This document shows positions 1 through 5,471 of a stretch of DNA of 8,214 nucleotides, one piece after another. The notes under the pieces are model-generated. The model was not told the DNA's origin and made no database searches. It worked only from the letters and a program-made list of their open reading frames with translations. Positions within the stretch are counted from its first letter, which is position 1. Every line of letters starts with the position of its first letter. This DNA is from Pseudomonadota bacterium (GTDB lineage: Bacteria > Pseudomonadota > Alphaproteobacteria > Rhizobiales > Xanthobacteraceae), in NCBI GenBank assembly GCA_021779635.1, contig JAJYAH010000291.1:1-8214 (forward strand), in the 5' to 3' direction. The position numbers and the translations under genes were made by a program.

Positions 1-33
1 GACATTGCCTCCGGCAATGTATAAGTGCGCCCT
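1..33 (+). other. oriT: Putative origin of transfer (oriT), MOBQ/RSF1010-like
   Basis: A perfect 8-bp inverted repeat (acattgcc, loop tcc, ggcaatgt) is followed after one base by TAAGTGCGCCCT. This is the arrangement known from RSF1010/R1162 and related MOBQ plasmids, where the relaxase binds the hairpin and cuts the same strand within or at the end of the GTGCGCCCT core. The position just upstream of traD-like and traG-like genes fits the rhizobial layout, where oriT lies between a leftward relaxase operon and the rightward traC-traD-traG operon. If the + strand is nicked, the tra genes to the right would lie on the leading side. Seen: hairpin and core. Known: oriT architecture. Inferred: function and nick. 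The exact nick base cannot be fixed here, and the site may extend beyond the window edge. Confidence 0.78.
2..20. repeat. Inverted repeat of the oriT
   Basis: Two perfectly complementary 8-base arms are separated by a 3-base loop. In R1162-type origins the equivalent hairpin is the relaxase recognition element and is needed for termination of transfer. Confidence 0.9.
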
Positions 34-259
34 TGCCTTCGGCTGCGGGACTCAGGCTGCACCTGCCCTCCCATGCTTCCGGTGGTTCGGCCGGCCTCGC
101 AGTCGGGGTAGCCGCTCTGTGCGCATTATAGACCCGGAATCGTAAAGATTAAGAGAACGGCAAGATTGCAAGCGTAGGATGAAAGGTACGCAACCGGCTA
201 ACGAAGTCTGAAAAACCGGTCGCGTAGCCCACGGGAGCACCGCCATGGAGGGCCGAGCA
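34..259. other. Leader region between oriT and the first traD-like gene
   Basis: This stretch of about 225 bp shows no supportable gene on either strand; the open frames across it are antisense shadows without ribosome binding sites. It probably carries accessory-protein binding sites for the relaxosome and the promoter of the rightward tra genes. An AT-richer patch around 122-165 (cattatag and the following tract) is the likeliest promoter area, but I cannot assign a convincing -35/-10 pair. Confidence 0.5.
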
Positions 260-532
260 ATGCCACGCACGCGCAAGACGGTAGACGACCGGATCGGATT
301 TCTGAACGGAAAAAGGCGCGATATCGACAAGAAGATCGGAACTCTGCGGACCAGACAAAATGGCGAGCGCCGGAAGTTGGATACCCGGCGCAAACTAATC
401 TTGGGCGGAGCGGTGATGGCTCATGCGAAGCTGGACGCGGAATTCGCGAAAGCGCTGCGCGTGGCCTTGCACAAAGCCGTCGCGCCGAGAGATAAGGCCA
501 TCGTGGGGGATCTGATGGAGCCTTCCGGCTGA
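260..532 (+). CDS. traD: TraD-family conjugal transfer protein, copy 1 (90 aa)
   Basis: A small, basic, soluble protein of the TraD family (PF06412 type), which accompanies MOBQ transfer systems and is thought to act as a relaxosome accessory protein. The N-terminal part (about residues 8-36) is charged and probably a coiled coil. The family signature KLDTRRKLILGGAVMAHA spans residues 39-56 and ends in a short C-terminal helix with VAPRDKAIVGDLM. I chose the ATG at 260 over the in-frame ATG at 245 because GGAGG (247-251) lies 8 bases before it and overlaps the earlier ATG, and because the resulting N-terminus (MPRTRKT) matches that of the second copy (MPRMRKT). It opens a rightward tra gene set with a second paralog and the coupling protein. 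Family assignment is fairly sure; whether it is best named traC or traD is not, since in Agrobacterium both are small. Confidence 0.82.
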   Translation: MPRTRKTVDDRIGFLNGKRRDIDKKIGTLRTRQNGERRKLDTRRKLILGGAVMAHAKLDAEFAKALRVALHKAVAPRDKAIVGDLMEPSG

Positions 533-572
533 AAACTCAGCGGGGCGCTTCGGTTTATTTCACGCGGAAGGG

Positions 573-594
573 GCCGGCGTGGCGCACGCCCGGC
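573..594 (+). repeat. Imperfect hairpin between the two traD-like genes
   Basis: The arms gccggcgtg and cacgcccggc pair around a gcg loop with one bulged base, 40 bases after the first traD-like stop. There is no T-tract after it, so it is more likely an RNA processing or stabilising stem than a rho-independent terminator. It could set different expression levels of the two copies. Confidence 0.4.
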
Positions 595-721
595 ATTTGG
601 CCAACGCGCGCCCGTTAACGAATTGTTGACGGAATCCGCGCAGACGATTTGCGCGATGCCATAGCTTGGAGCGAAGATGGTGGGGATTGCGCTCGAAGAA
701 CGTTCGGGAGGGCTGGAGCCT

Positions 722-1138
722 ATGCCCAGAATGCGCAAGACGCTGGACGAGCGGCTTGATGAGCTGAAGCAGAAAAAGCAAGCGATCGAAAAACAGCTCA
801 GCATCGTTGAAAAGCGCAAAAAGCAAACCGGCCGCAAACTCGACACTCGGCGTAAAATCATCGTCGGCGGGGCGGTTCTCGCCCATGCCGAAACCGACCC
901 CGTGTTCTGTCAGGCGCTGCAACTGGCTTTGCAGAAGGCGGTTGCCCCGAAAGACAGACCGGTCGTCATGGATCTCATGCGGCAGGGCGGAATCCAGCGG
1001 GCGGCGAACGCCGCCCGCGCGCAGCAAGGGACGGAGCAGGCGAATGATGAAATCGCCGACGCTCCGAACGCGCCCACACCGCCCGCGTTTCAGGCGCCGC
1101 CTCAATCCGCAAAACCGCCCGAGTCGGCACGGCCGTGA
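722..1138 (+). CDS. TraD-family conjugal transfer protein, copy 2 (138 aa)
   Basis: Paralog of the preceding gene: the first 90 residues align without gaps, with 46 identical by hand count. It has the same charged N-terminal helix (about residues 8-38) and the family signature KLDTRRKIIVGGAVLAHA at 39-56. It differs by a C-terminal tail of about 48 residues rich in Ala, Pro and Gln (from about residue 90), probably disordered, that copy 1 lacks. The start at 722 is preferred over the in-frame ATG at 677, because GGGAGG (706-711) stands 10 bases before it and the N-terminus then matches copy 1. It ends 91 bases before the coupling-protein start and is probably in the same operon. Likely role: relaxosome accessory protein, possibly linking the relaxosome to the coupling ATPase. 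That role is inference. Confidence 0.82.
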   Translation: MPRMRKTLDERLDELKQKKQAIEKQLSIVEKRKKQTGRKLDTRRKIIVGGAVLAHAETDPVFCQALQLALQKAVAPKDRPVVMDLMRQGGIQRAANAARAQQGTEQANDEIADAPNAPTPPAFQAPPQSAKPPESARP

Positions 1139-1229
1139 GGTCAGCAAATTCTGCGGATGCCTGGCGCGAGAAAATCGTTAGAGCGATTGTCGCCGATGTA
1201 ACCCAACCGGTCGCGAGGGAGGGCACGCT

Positions 1230-3116
1230 ATGGCGTCGGATATTCTGGGCGACGCGAAGTGGAACACGGATGCCGGCTCCGACGTCATAAATGCCGTCGC
1301 GGGCACGAACCTGGTCTTGGGGCAGCTTCTCCGCTCGGACCCGAATTCGTCCGACTTTCTTAATCCGTTGCGCCGCCACCTGCTGGCCCAGGCGCCGGTC
1401 AAGCATCTGGTTTCGGTGGCGGGGACGCGCAGCGGAAAGGGCGTCTCGCTGATCATTCCGAATCTCCTGTGTTACGCGGGTCCGGCGGTCGTGATCGACC
1501 CCAAGGGAGAGAATGCCTGGGTCACCGCGGAGCGGCGGCGCTCATGGCCCGGAAGCCGGACGATCATTGTGGATCCATGGGACGAGGTGAACCGGACCTA
1601 CGGGCGTCCGGCCGGCGAGACCGAAACCGTCGCCCGCTTCAATCCGCTCTCCATTCTGGACCCGGACTCGGAAGAATTCGCGGACGACGTTGCCTACCTG
1701 GCCGAAGCGCTCATTGTCACCAAGGGCGAGAACCCCTACTGGGACGACAGCGCGCGCGATCTTGTCGGCGGGCTCATCGCCTTCGTCATGGAGGACCCGA
1801 CGCTGCGGCGGGAAGCATCGTTGGGGATGGTGCATGCGCTGCTTCTGGAGAAGGGTGGCACCATCAAGGATGTGGCGAAGGTGGCCCAGGGGCTCGGAGA
1901 CGCAAGCGTTGCGGCCGGCAAGCTGGCGCGGTTCGCGGCCGACGACTTCCACGAGATGCGATCGATCCTTTCGAGCGCGATCACGCAGACGATGTTTCTA
2001 CAGAGTGAGATTTTGCTTCGCAGCCTGGCCGCGACGGATTTCAGTTTCGACGAGCTGCTGACGGGGACGGCGACGATCTATCTGGTGCTGCCGGAGGAGC
2101 GGCTGGACACCCATGGGGCCTGGCTGCGTTTGATGGTGTCGGTCGCACTCCGCGCGATCAAGCGCGGCGGAGCCGCCGCGCGCGCTCCGGACCGCCTGCC
2201 CGTACTCTTCATCCTCGACGAGTTCGGGACCGTCGGGAAGATGCCGGAGGTGGCGCGGGCTTACGGCCTGATGGCCGGCATGGGGATGCGGATCTGGATT
2301 TTTGTCCAGGATTTCACCCAGCTCAAGCTGTATTACGGTGACGCCTGGGAAACTTTCGTCGCCAACGCGCAGGCTCTGACCTGCTTTGCGGTGACCGACG
2401 AGTTCACCGCCGAGTATGTCTCGAAGCGGATCGGCGATACGACGATCGAGTATACCACTACGTCGTTCTCGGAGGGCGGCAATCAGGGTTCTTCGTCCGG
2501 CGGCGGCTCCTGGAACAACTCAAGCGGCAGTTCCTGGAACAAATCGACCTCGTTTAATGTCGCCGCGCGCCGTCTCCTGCCGGCGGCGCAGATTTCGAGG
2601 ATGCGCAGTGACCTCTCTCTCGTGATCGGGAACCACTATCCGTATGTATGCCGGCGCATCGTGCATCACGACGATTATCCGTTCTGCATCTGGGCGCGGC
2701 CGGATCCGAAATACGGACCGCTCGGAAAGCAGCGGGCGCAGGCGAAGCGCAAGGGCGTCCGGCTGGGCATCGCTACGGTCGGCGAGGCATTAACCGCGCT
2801 GCAGCAGTACGGAGTCCTGGATGTGCAGAAAATGCGCGACGGTTCGTACGTCCTGAGTTCCATCAAGCGCCAGCTTGCGGTCCTCAAGGACGAGGCCGAT
2901 CTGGTCCGGTGGGCGCGGGCATTCATCGGAACCCATCACATCAGGCGGCCCGCGGTGCCGATGGAGGTCGAGGCCGTTATGAAAGCGCGGCTGCGGGGAT
3001 GGGAGGTGGCCCGGTCGAGCCCCGGCGGGTTGGTCGCGCGCGCCACGGACGGTACGAATCGCGCCTTTGCCGACGCGGATGGGTTCATCGCGTGGGCGCA
3101 AAGCGAGCTGTCGTAA
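1230..3116 (+). CDS. traG: VirD4/TraG-type type IV coupling protein lacking an N-terminal membrane anchor (628 aa)
   Basis: Type IV secretion coupling ATPase, which brings the relaxase-DNA complex to the transfer channel and pumps DNA with ATP. Walker A is GTRSGKGV (65-72), followed by the family's DPKGE (90-94). Walker B is VLFILDEFG (325-333), with D330 and E331 as the catalytic acids, and a conserved FVQDFTQLKLYYG segment lies at 358-370. A Gly/Ser/Asn-rich low-complexity stretch spans about 413-441, and a C-terminal extension of about 130 residues (from about 495) is one I do not recognise. The protein begins almost directly at GDAKWNT (7-13), which resembles the G-x-A-x-W-x-T segment that normally follows two transmembrane helices, so the anchor is missing. 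GGGAGGG (1217-1223) lies 6 bases before the ATG, which supports this start. It follows two traD-like genes, as in rhizobial traCDG operons. The family is certain; the symbol rests on context. Confidence 0.93.
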   Translation: MASDILGDAKWNTDAGSDVINAVAGTNLVLGQLLRSDPNSSDFLNPLRRHLLAQAPVKHLVSVAGTRSGKGVSLIIPNLLCYAGPAVVIDPKGENAWVTAERRRSWPGSRTIIVDPWDEVNRTYGRPAGETETVARFNPLSILDPDSEEFADDVAYLAEALIVTKGENPYWDDSARDLVGGLIAFVMEDPTLRREASLGMVHALLLEKGGTIKDVAKVAQGLGDASVAAGKLARFAADDFHEMRSILSSAITQTMFLQSEILLRSLAATDFSFDELLTGTATIYLVLPEERLDTHGAWLRLMVSVALRAIKRGGAAARAPDRLPVLFILDEFGTVGKMPEVARAYGLMAGMGMRIWIFVQDFTQLKLYYGDAWETFVANAQALTCFAVTDEFTAEYVSKRIGDTTIEYTTTSFSEGGNQGSSSGGGSWNNSSGSSWNKSTSFNVAARRLLPAAQISRMRSDLSLVIGNHYPYVCRRIVHHDDYPFCIWARPDPKYGPLGKQRAQAKRKGVRLGIATVGEALTALQQYGVLDVQKMRDGSYVLSSIKRQLAVLKDEADLVRWARAFIGTHHIRRPAVPMEVEAVMKARLRGWEVARSSPGGLVARATDGTNRAFADADGFIAWAQSELS

Positions 3117-3195
3117 ACCAGGTGTGAAGATTGGGGCATTCCCCGAGCCGGGGCCGGAAACACAGCTCGCGGGCGGGAGACTGGCGCTTTCTCCT

Positions 3196-4134
3196 CTACC
3201 GGCGTTGCAGTTCGAATCTGCCGCAAGGACAGCCGGGCGCAATGCCGGCCATCCGCTCGCCGGAGGAATCGATGGCGCCCACGAAGCTGCATTTGAGATA
3301 GCCGGGCGGTTGCTTGATCCAGTCGCCCGCGATGAGCGAGATCTCGCGAGACCGGCGCTGAAAAATTCCGCTGACATGAAAGCTCCCCGTCGCCCGAGCC
3401 GGGTCGCCCGGCGTGGGATAGAATTCGCGGGTGCCCGAGACGCGCCCCGCCCTGTCGACGCTGATTTGCACTTCCGTTCCGACCTGCACGCCGCCGCATT
3501 GGTGCCAGCCATGCCATAAACCCGAAGGATCGAATTCAGGTGCGGACTCGGCCGGCACACGATTCATTCGGAGCGTGGGGGGCGTAGCGGCTGTCAGGCG
3601 GGGGCTTTTGCCGTAGCTGACCGTCCCGTTGGCGAACTGCGGCGGAAGGGACGGCGCGATTTCGTCGAAGCGCGCGTATTTGGGCGATTCGTCGTTGGGG
3701 TCGATTTTGACGATGGCCCAGCGATGGTCGGGGACGGCGCCGCCGCCTTGGATATAGCGGGCCGTGTAGGAAACGACGAAGAGCTTGGTGCCGGGCATCC
3801 AGTGGTCGGTGACGCGGCGGTCAGGCCTTGAGTAACCTTCAACGGATGTTTTCAGCGTAATCCAGCTGCGGACAATGAAGAGGGGAGACCGAAAGAGGTA
3901 TACGGGGGTCGGGGAAATCGGAGCGTAGAGGACCCAGAAGAACCACAACACCGGCGAGAGGATTACGGCGGCGGCACCCAGGAGGATGACACGCCGCTTG
4001 GTGAAGAAAGGCTTCGGAGGCGGCGGTGGTAGCGGGGGCGGCGGCAGGACCGGGACCGGCTCGCGGGCGAAGGCCTCCTCAACCTCTTGCCAGAAGGCGT
4101 CGGAGTGTTGACTGCTTGTTGCGGCGTCGTCCAT
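3196..4134 (-). CDS. Single-pass membrane protein with C-terminal beta-rich domain, function unknown (312 aa)
   Basis: From the ATG at 4134, with GGAG 6 bases upstream, the protein has an acidic N-terminus (1-25), a proline tract (27-42), a basic KRR stop, one strong transmembrane helix (about 49-71) and a long exported part. This predicts a cytoplasmic N-terminus and periplasmic C-terminus. The final ~105 residues form a separate domain with spaced motifs SGLWHGWHQC, TEVQISVD, ATGSFHVSG, GDWIKQPPGY and GCPCGRFEL. That pattern of W/G-rich strands with a C-terminal Cys-x-Phe-Leu recurs in bacterial proteins of unknown function and looks like a small beta-barrel. Four cysteines (about 213, 282, 302, 304) could form disulfides. 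A longer reading from TTG at 4212 is possible but has no better ribosome site. It converges on the coupling-protein gene with a 79-bp gap. Role unknown; no link to conjugation is proved. Confidence 0.75.
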   Translation of the reverse strand: MDDAATSSQHSDAFWQEVEEAFAREPVPVLPPPPLPPPPPKPFFTKRRVILLGAAAVILSPVLWFFWVLYAPISPTPVYLFRSPLFIVRSWITLKTSVEGYSRPDRRVTDHWMPGTKLFVVSYTARYIQGGGAVPDHRWAIVKIDPNDESPKYARFDEIAPSLPPQFANGTVSYGKSPRLTAATPPTLRMNRVPAESAPEFDPSGLWHGWHQCGGVQVGTEVQISVDRAGRVSGTREFYPTPGDPARATGSFHVSGIFQRRSREISLIAGDWIKQPPGYLKCSFVGAIDSSGERMAGIAPGCPCGRFELQRR

Positions 4135-4320
4135 CCCGGCTCCGGCGACGAATCTGGAAATCGCGCTCAGCGTAGCAAAGAGAAAGTCGAATGAAAAAGG
4201 AACCGGTCCCAAGACAGCCCCGATTCCGCGTCATATCTCTCCGAAGCCGTCGCCGCTCCGGAAGGCGCGTCGAGGGCGAAGCATTCTTTGTGTTGGATGC
4301 TCCCTCTTCCCTGGATATTT

Positions 4321-4346
4321 GCCGGAGCCGCCGAGGCGGCTCCGGC
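4321..4346. repeat. Perfect 12-bp inverted repeat, likely 3'-end hairpin
   Basis: gccggagccgcc and ggcggctccggc pair perfectly around a 2-base loop. The hairpin starts 10 bases beyond the stop codon of the 42-aa minus-strand gene, where a transcript end is expected. No T-run follows on either strand, so it is an atypical terminator or an mRNA-stabilising stem. Confidence 0.7.
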
Positions 4347-4356
4347 ATGGGATGGC

Positions 4357-4485
4357 TCAGTCCGATTCATGCTCGTGCCGCATCATGTCGCGCAGTTCTT
4401 CGAGGTCGGCGTATTCGTCGATCTCGAAGGATTCGAGCGGTTCCGATTCGGCGATGAGTCTTTGGATGTTTTCGATACTCGGCAT
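4357..4485 (-). CDS. Small acidic protein (42 aa), function unknown
   Basis: A short reading frame with a strong ribosome binding site: AAGGAGA (complement of 4492-4498) lies 6 bases before the ATG. The protein starts MPSIENIQRLIAESEP and ends in DMMRHEHESD. It is strongly acidic, predicted helical, and has no cysteine or membrane segment. GC-rich codons such as CTC, GCC, GAC and CGC fit the host. It lies 57 bases after the DUF736 gene on the same strand and is probably co-transcribed with it; a perfect hairpin follows its stop. A small acidic protein beside a DUF736 gene could be a regulator or DNA-mimic, but nothing in the sequence shows this. I do not recognise a family. Confidence 0.68.
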   Translation of the reverse strand: MPSIENIQRLIAESEPLESFEIDEYADLEELRDMMRHEHESD

Positions 4486-4542
4486 TGGATTTCTCCTTCT
4501 GGAAATGCGCGGCCCCGGCGCGATGCCGAGGCCGCAGGTTGA

Positions 4543-4890
4543 TTAGAATTCGGAAGTGTCGGAGTTCTGCTGGCCGTTCTTCTTCGGCGTCTGACGATCC
4601 CATTGGAGCGTGTAGCCAGCCTGTTCGCTCTTGACCAGAACGCAGTAGATGGGCCGCGCGAAGCTGGGGTCGTCGAGTTTGACCGAGATATAGGCGTTGC
4701 CCGCTTTCGAGGTCCGCTTCCAGCCCGCGCCGATTTCCGATTCTCCGAGCAGGACGCGATAGACCGGGCCTTTGTCGGTCGGATTTTCGACCGGCGCGAA
4801 GGCGATTTTCGCCGCGTGCAGAGCGAGGGTTGAGAGGGTGCCGAGGAAGCCGCCGTCTTTTTGCTTCGTCAGTGTTGCAATCGTAGCCAT
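4543..4890 (-). CDS. DUF736 family protein (115 aa)
   Basis: A small soluble protein of the DUF736 family, common on plasmids and integrative elements of Rhizobiales and other alphaproteobacteria; its biochemical role is unknown. Family hallmarks are the start MATIATLTKQKDGGFLGTL, the central GPVYRVLLGESEIGAGWKR, and NAYISVKLDDPSFARPIYC. A short hydrophilic tail (KKNGQQNSDTSEF) follows the core domain. The ATG at 4890 is preferred over an upstream in-frame extension, because it restores the family N-terminus and is preceded by AAAGGAAAA with the AGGA core 8 bases before the start. The leader is long, with an extended palindrome at 4966-5058 and a repeat at 5094-5184 that recurs at the right end of the window. 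It probably forms an operon with the downstream 42-aa gene. Confidence 0.9.
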   Translation of the reverse strand: MATIATLTKQKDGGFLGTLSTLALHAAKIAFAPVENPTDKGPVYRVLLGESEIGAGWKRTSKAGNAYISVKLDDPSFARPIYCVLVKSEQAGYTLQWDRQTPKKNGQQNSDTSEF

Positions 4891-4965
4891 GATAATTTTC
4901 CTTTCAGATTTGAGAGACCGCCCATTGCGGCCTCGACAGCGACCGTTAAAACGCCGCCGGACGAC

Positions 4966-5058
4966 GCGGCTCAACACCCGCAGGGCTGGGGAATTTTGCA
5001 GCGCAGCGATCGCGAGGAATCGCCGCTTGCGGCGAGGGGAAAATTCCTGTTGAACCGC
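4966..5058. repeat. Extended imperfect palindrome in the DUF736 leader
   Basis: The outer arms gcggctcaaca (4966-4976) and tgttgaaccgc (5048-5058) pair at 10 of 11 positions. Inner arms ggaatttt (4990-4997) and aaaattcc (5040-5047) pair perfectly. A central hairpin cgccgc-tt-gcggcg occupies 5021-5034. The left arm carries 13 extra bases between its two blocks that the right arm lacks. On the minus strand this lies about 75-170 bases before the DUF736 start, so it could be an RNA leader structure or a cruciform binding site. Its function is unknown. Confidence 0.75.
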
Positions 5059-5093
5059 TAGGCCAAGGCGTTAGTGTCGCGTGTGGAGAGGAT

Positions 5094-5184
5094 GCAATTG
5101 ATGGCGCGGTCTCAGAATATCCCCGAAAGGAAATCATGGCGCTCAAATTGCCTGGCGGAGCATGACGGCGGCGCGCCGGCGCTC
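5094..5184 (+). repeat. Direct repeat, copy A (91 bp)
   Basis: Runs from gcaattgatggcgcgg to gcgccggcgctc and matches 8123-8214 with two substitutions and one single-base indel. It lies 204 bp upstream of the minus-strand DUF736 start, and copy B lies 215 bp upstream of another minus-strand start. The two copies bound a block of about 3 kb. Confidence 0.95.
5136..5165 (+). CDS. Nine-codon minicistron in repeat copy A
   Basis: GAAAGGAAATC stands directly before an ATG that encodes MALKLPGGA and a stop. The stop overlaps a second ATG (ATGA at 5162-5165), the classic layout for translational coupling. The second frame gives only 22 codons here. The same minicistron, with one residue changed (MALKLPGEA), is in copy B. 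It could be a leader peptide, or the preserved start of a gene lost from this place. No protein evidence is possible from sequence alone. Confidence 0.35.
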   Translation: MALKLPGGA

Positions 5185-5226
5185 GATGCGTTTTCGCGTG
5201 GGTGCGGCAGAGAGTCTGCGCGGTCG

Positions 5227-5451
5227 CTAAAAGCTGGATAAAGGCCAGGTTGCGGCCTGCGTGAGAGTCGGGGTGGGTTGGATGCGGTTCGAAGCGGTCA
5301 GGTAATGCCCTGGGTCAAGCTCGATGCCGATGAAGCGGCGCCCTTTGGTCTGGGCGGCGACCAGGGTGGAACCAGATCCGCAAAATGGGTCGAGGACAAT
5401 GCCGTCCGGCTCGCAGAACGCGCCGATCAGCGGCTCCAACACCTGCGTCGG
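5227..5451 (-). pseudogene. C-terminal fragment of a beta-class DNA methyltransferase
   Basis: Residues LDPFCGSGSTLVAA form the AdoMet-binding motif I (DPFCGSGST), and RFIGIELDPGHYLTASNRI matches motif II and the final helix of N6-adenine/N4-cytosine methylases, in which motif I follows the catalytic DPPY. The segment PTQVLEPLIGAFCEPDG before it resembles the usual HPTQKPV-x-LEPLI lead-in with about three residues (KPV) missing. An in-frame TAG sits immediately upstream (5452-5454) and no DPPY part exists, because the neighbouring gene begins 20 bases away. What remains, about 75 codons, lacks the catalytic and target-recognition regions and cannot be an active enzyme. The GTG at 5442 could start translation but has no clear ribosome site. 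It reads as a remnant cut off when the upstream 425-aa gene arrived or by deletion. Confidence 0.85.
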
Positions 5452-5471
5452 CTATCGGATCAGTCAAAAGC

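Larger units (their letters stand above)
4891..5226. other. Structured leader region of the DUF736 gene
   Basis: About 335 bp without a normal-sized supportable gene. From the gene outward (minus strand) it holds the ribosome binding site (4896-4904), a short motif ggcctcgacagcg (4929-4941) that recurs with one base missing at 7949-7960, an extended palindrome (4966-5058), and copy A of the window's direct repeat (5094-5184) with its 9-codon + strand minicistron. I see no convincing sigma-70 promoter. Confidence 0.55.

Noticed and set aside
122..165. Possible tra operon promoter around cattatagac and the AT-richer tract
   Set aside because: No acceptable -35 at a normal distance; recorded only as a likely area.
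149..861. Several long open frames on the minus strand opposite the traD-like genes
   Set aside because: They are antisense shadows of GC-rich genes, with Arg/Ser/Pro-rich composition and no ribosome sites.
204..1214. The 11-base string aaccggtcgcg occurs both before the first traD-like gene and before the coupling gene
   Set aside because: Too short and GC-rich to stand out from chance, with no shared flanking sequence.
3117..3195. Short gggg-catt-cccc stem in the gap between the converging genes as a bidirectional terminator
   Set aside because: The stem is only 4 bp, competes with another pairing, and has no T-tract on either side.
4946..5146. 66-codon minus-strand frame starting MISFRGYS inside repeat copy A, with a matching start in copy B
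   Set aside because: The shared residues follow simply from the DNA repeat; there is no ribosome site and the frames diverge right after the repeat.
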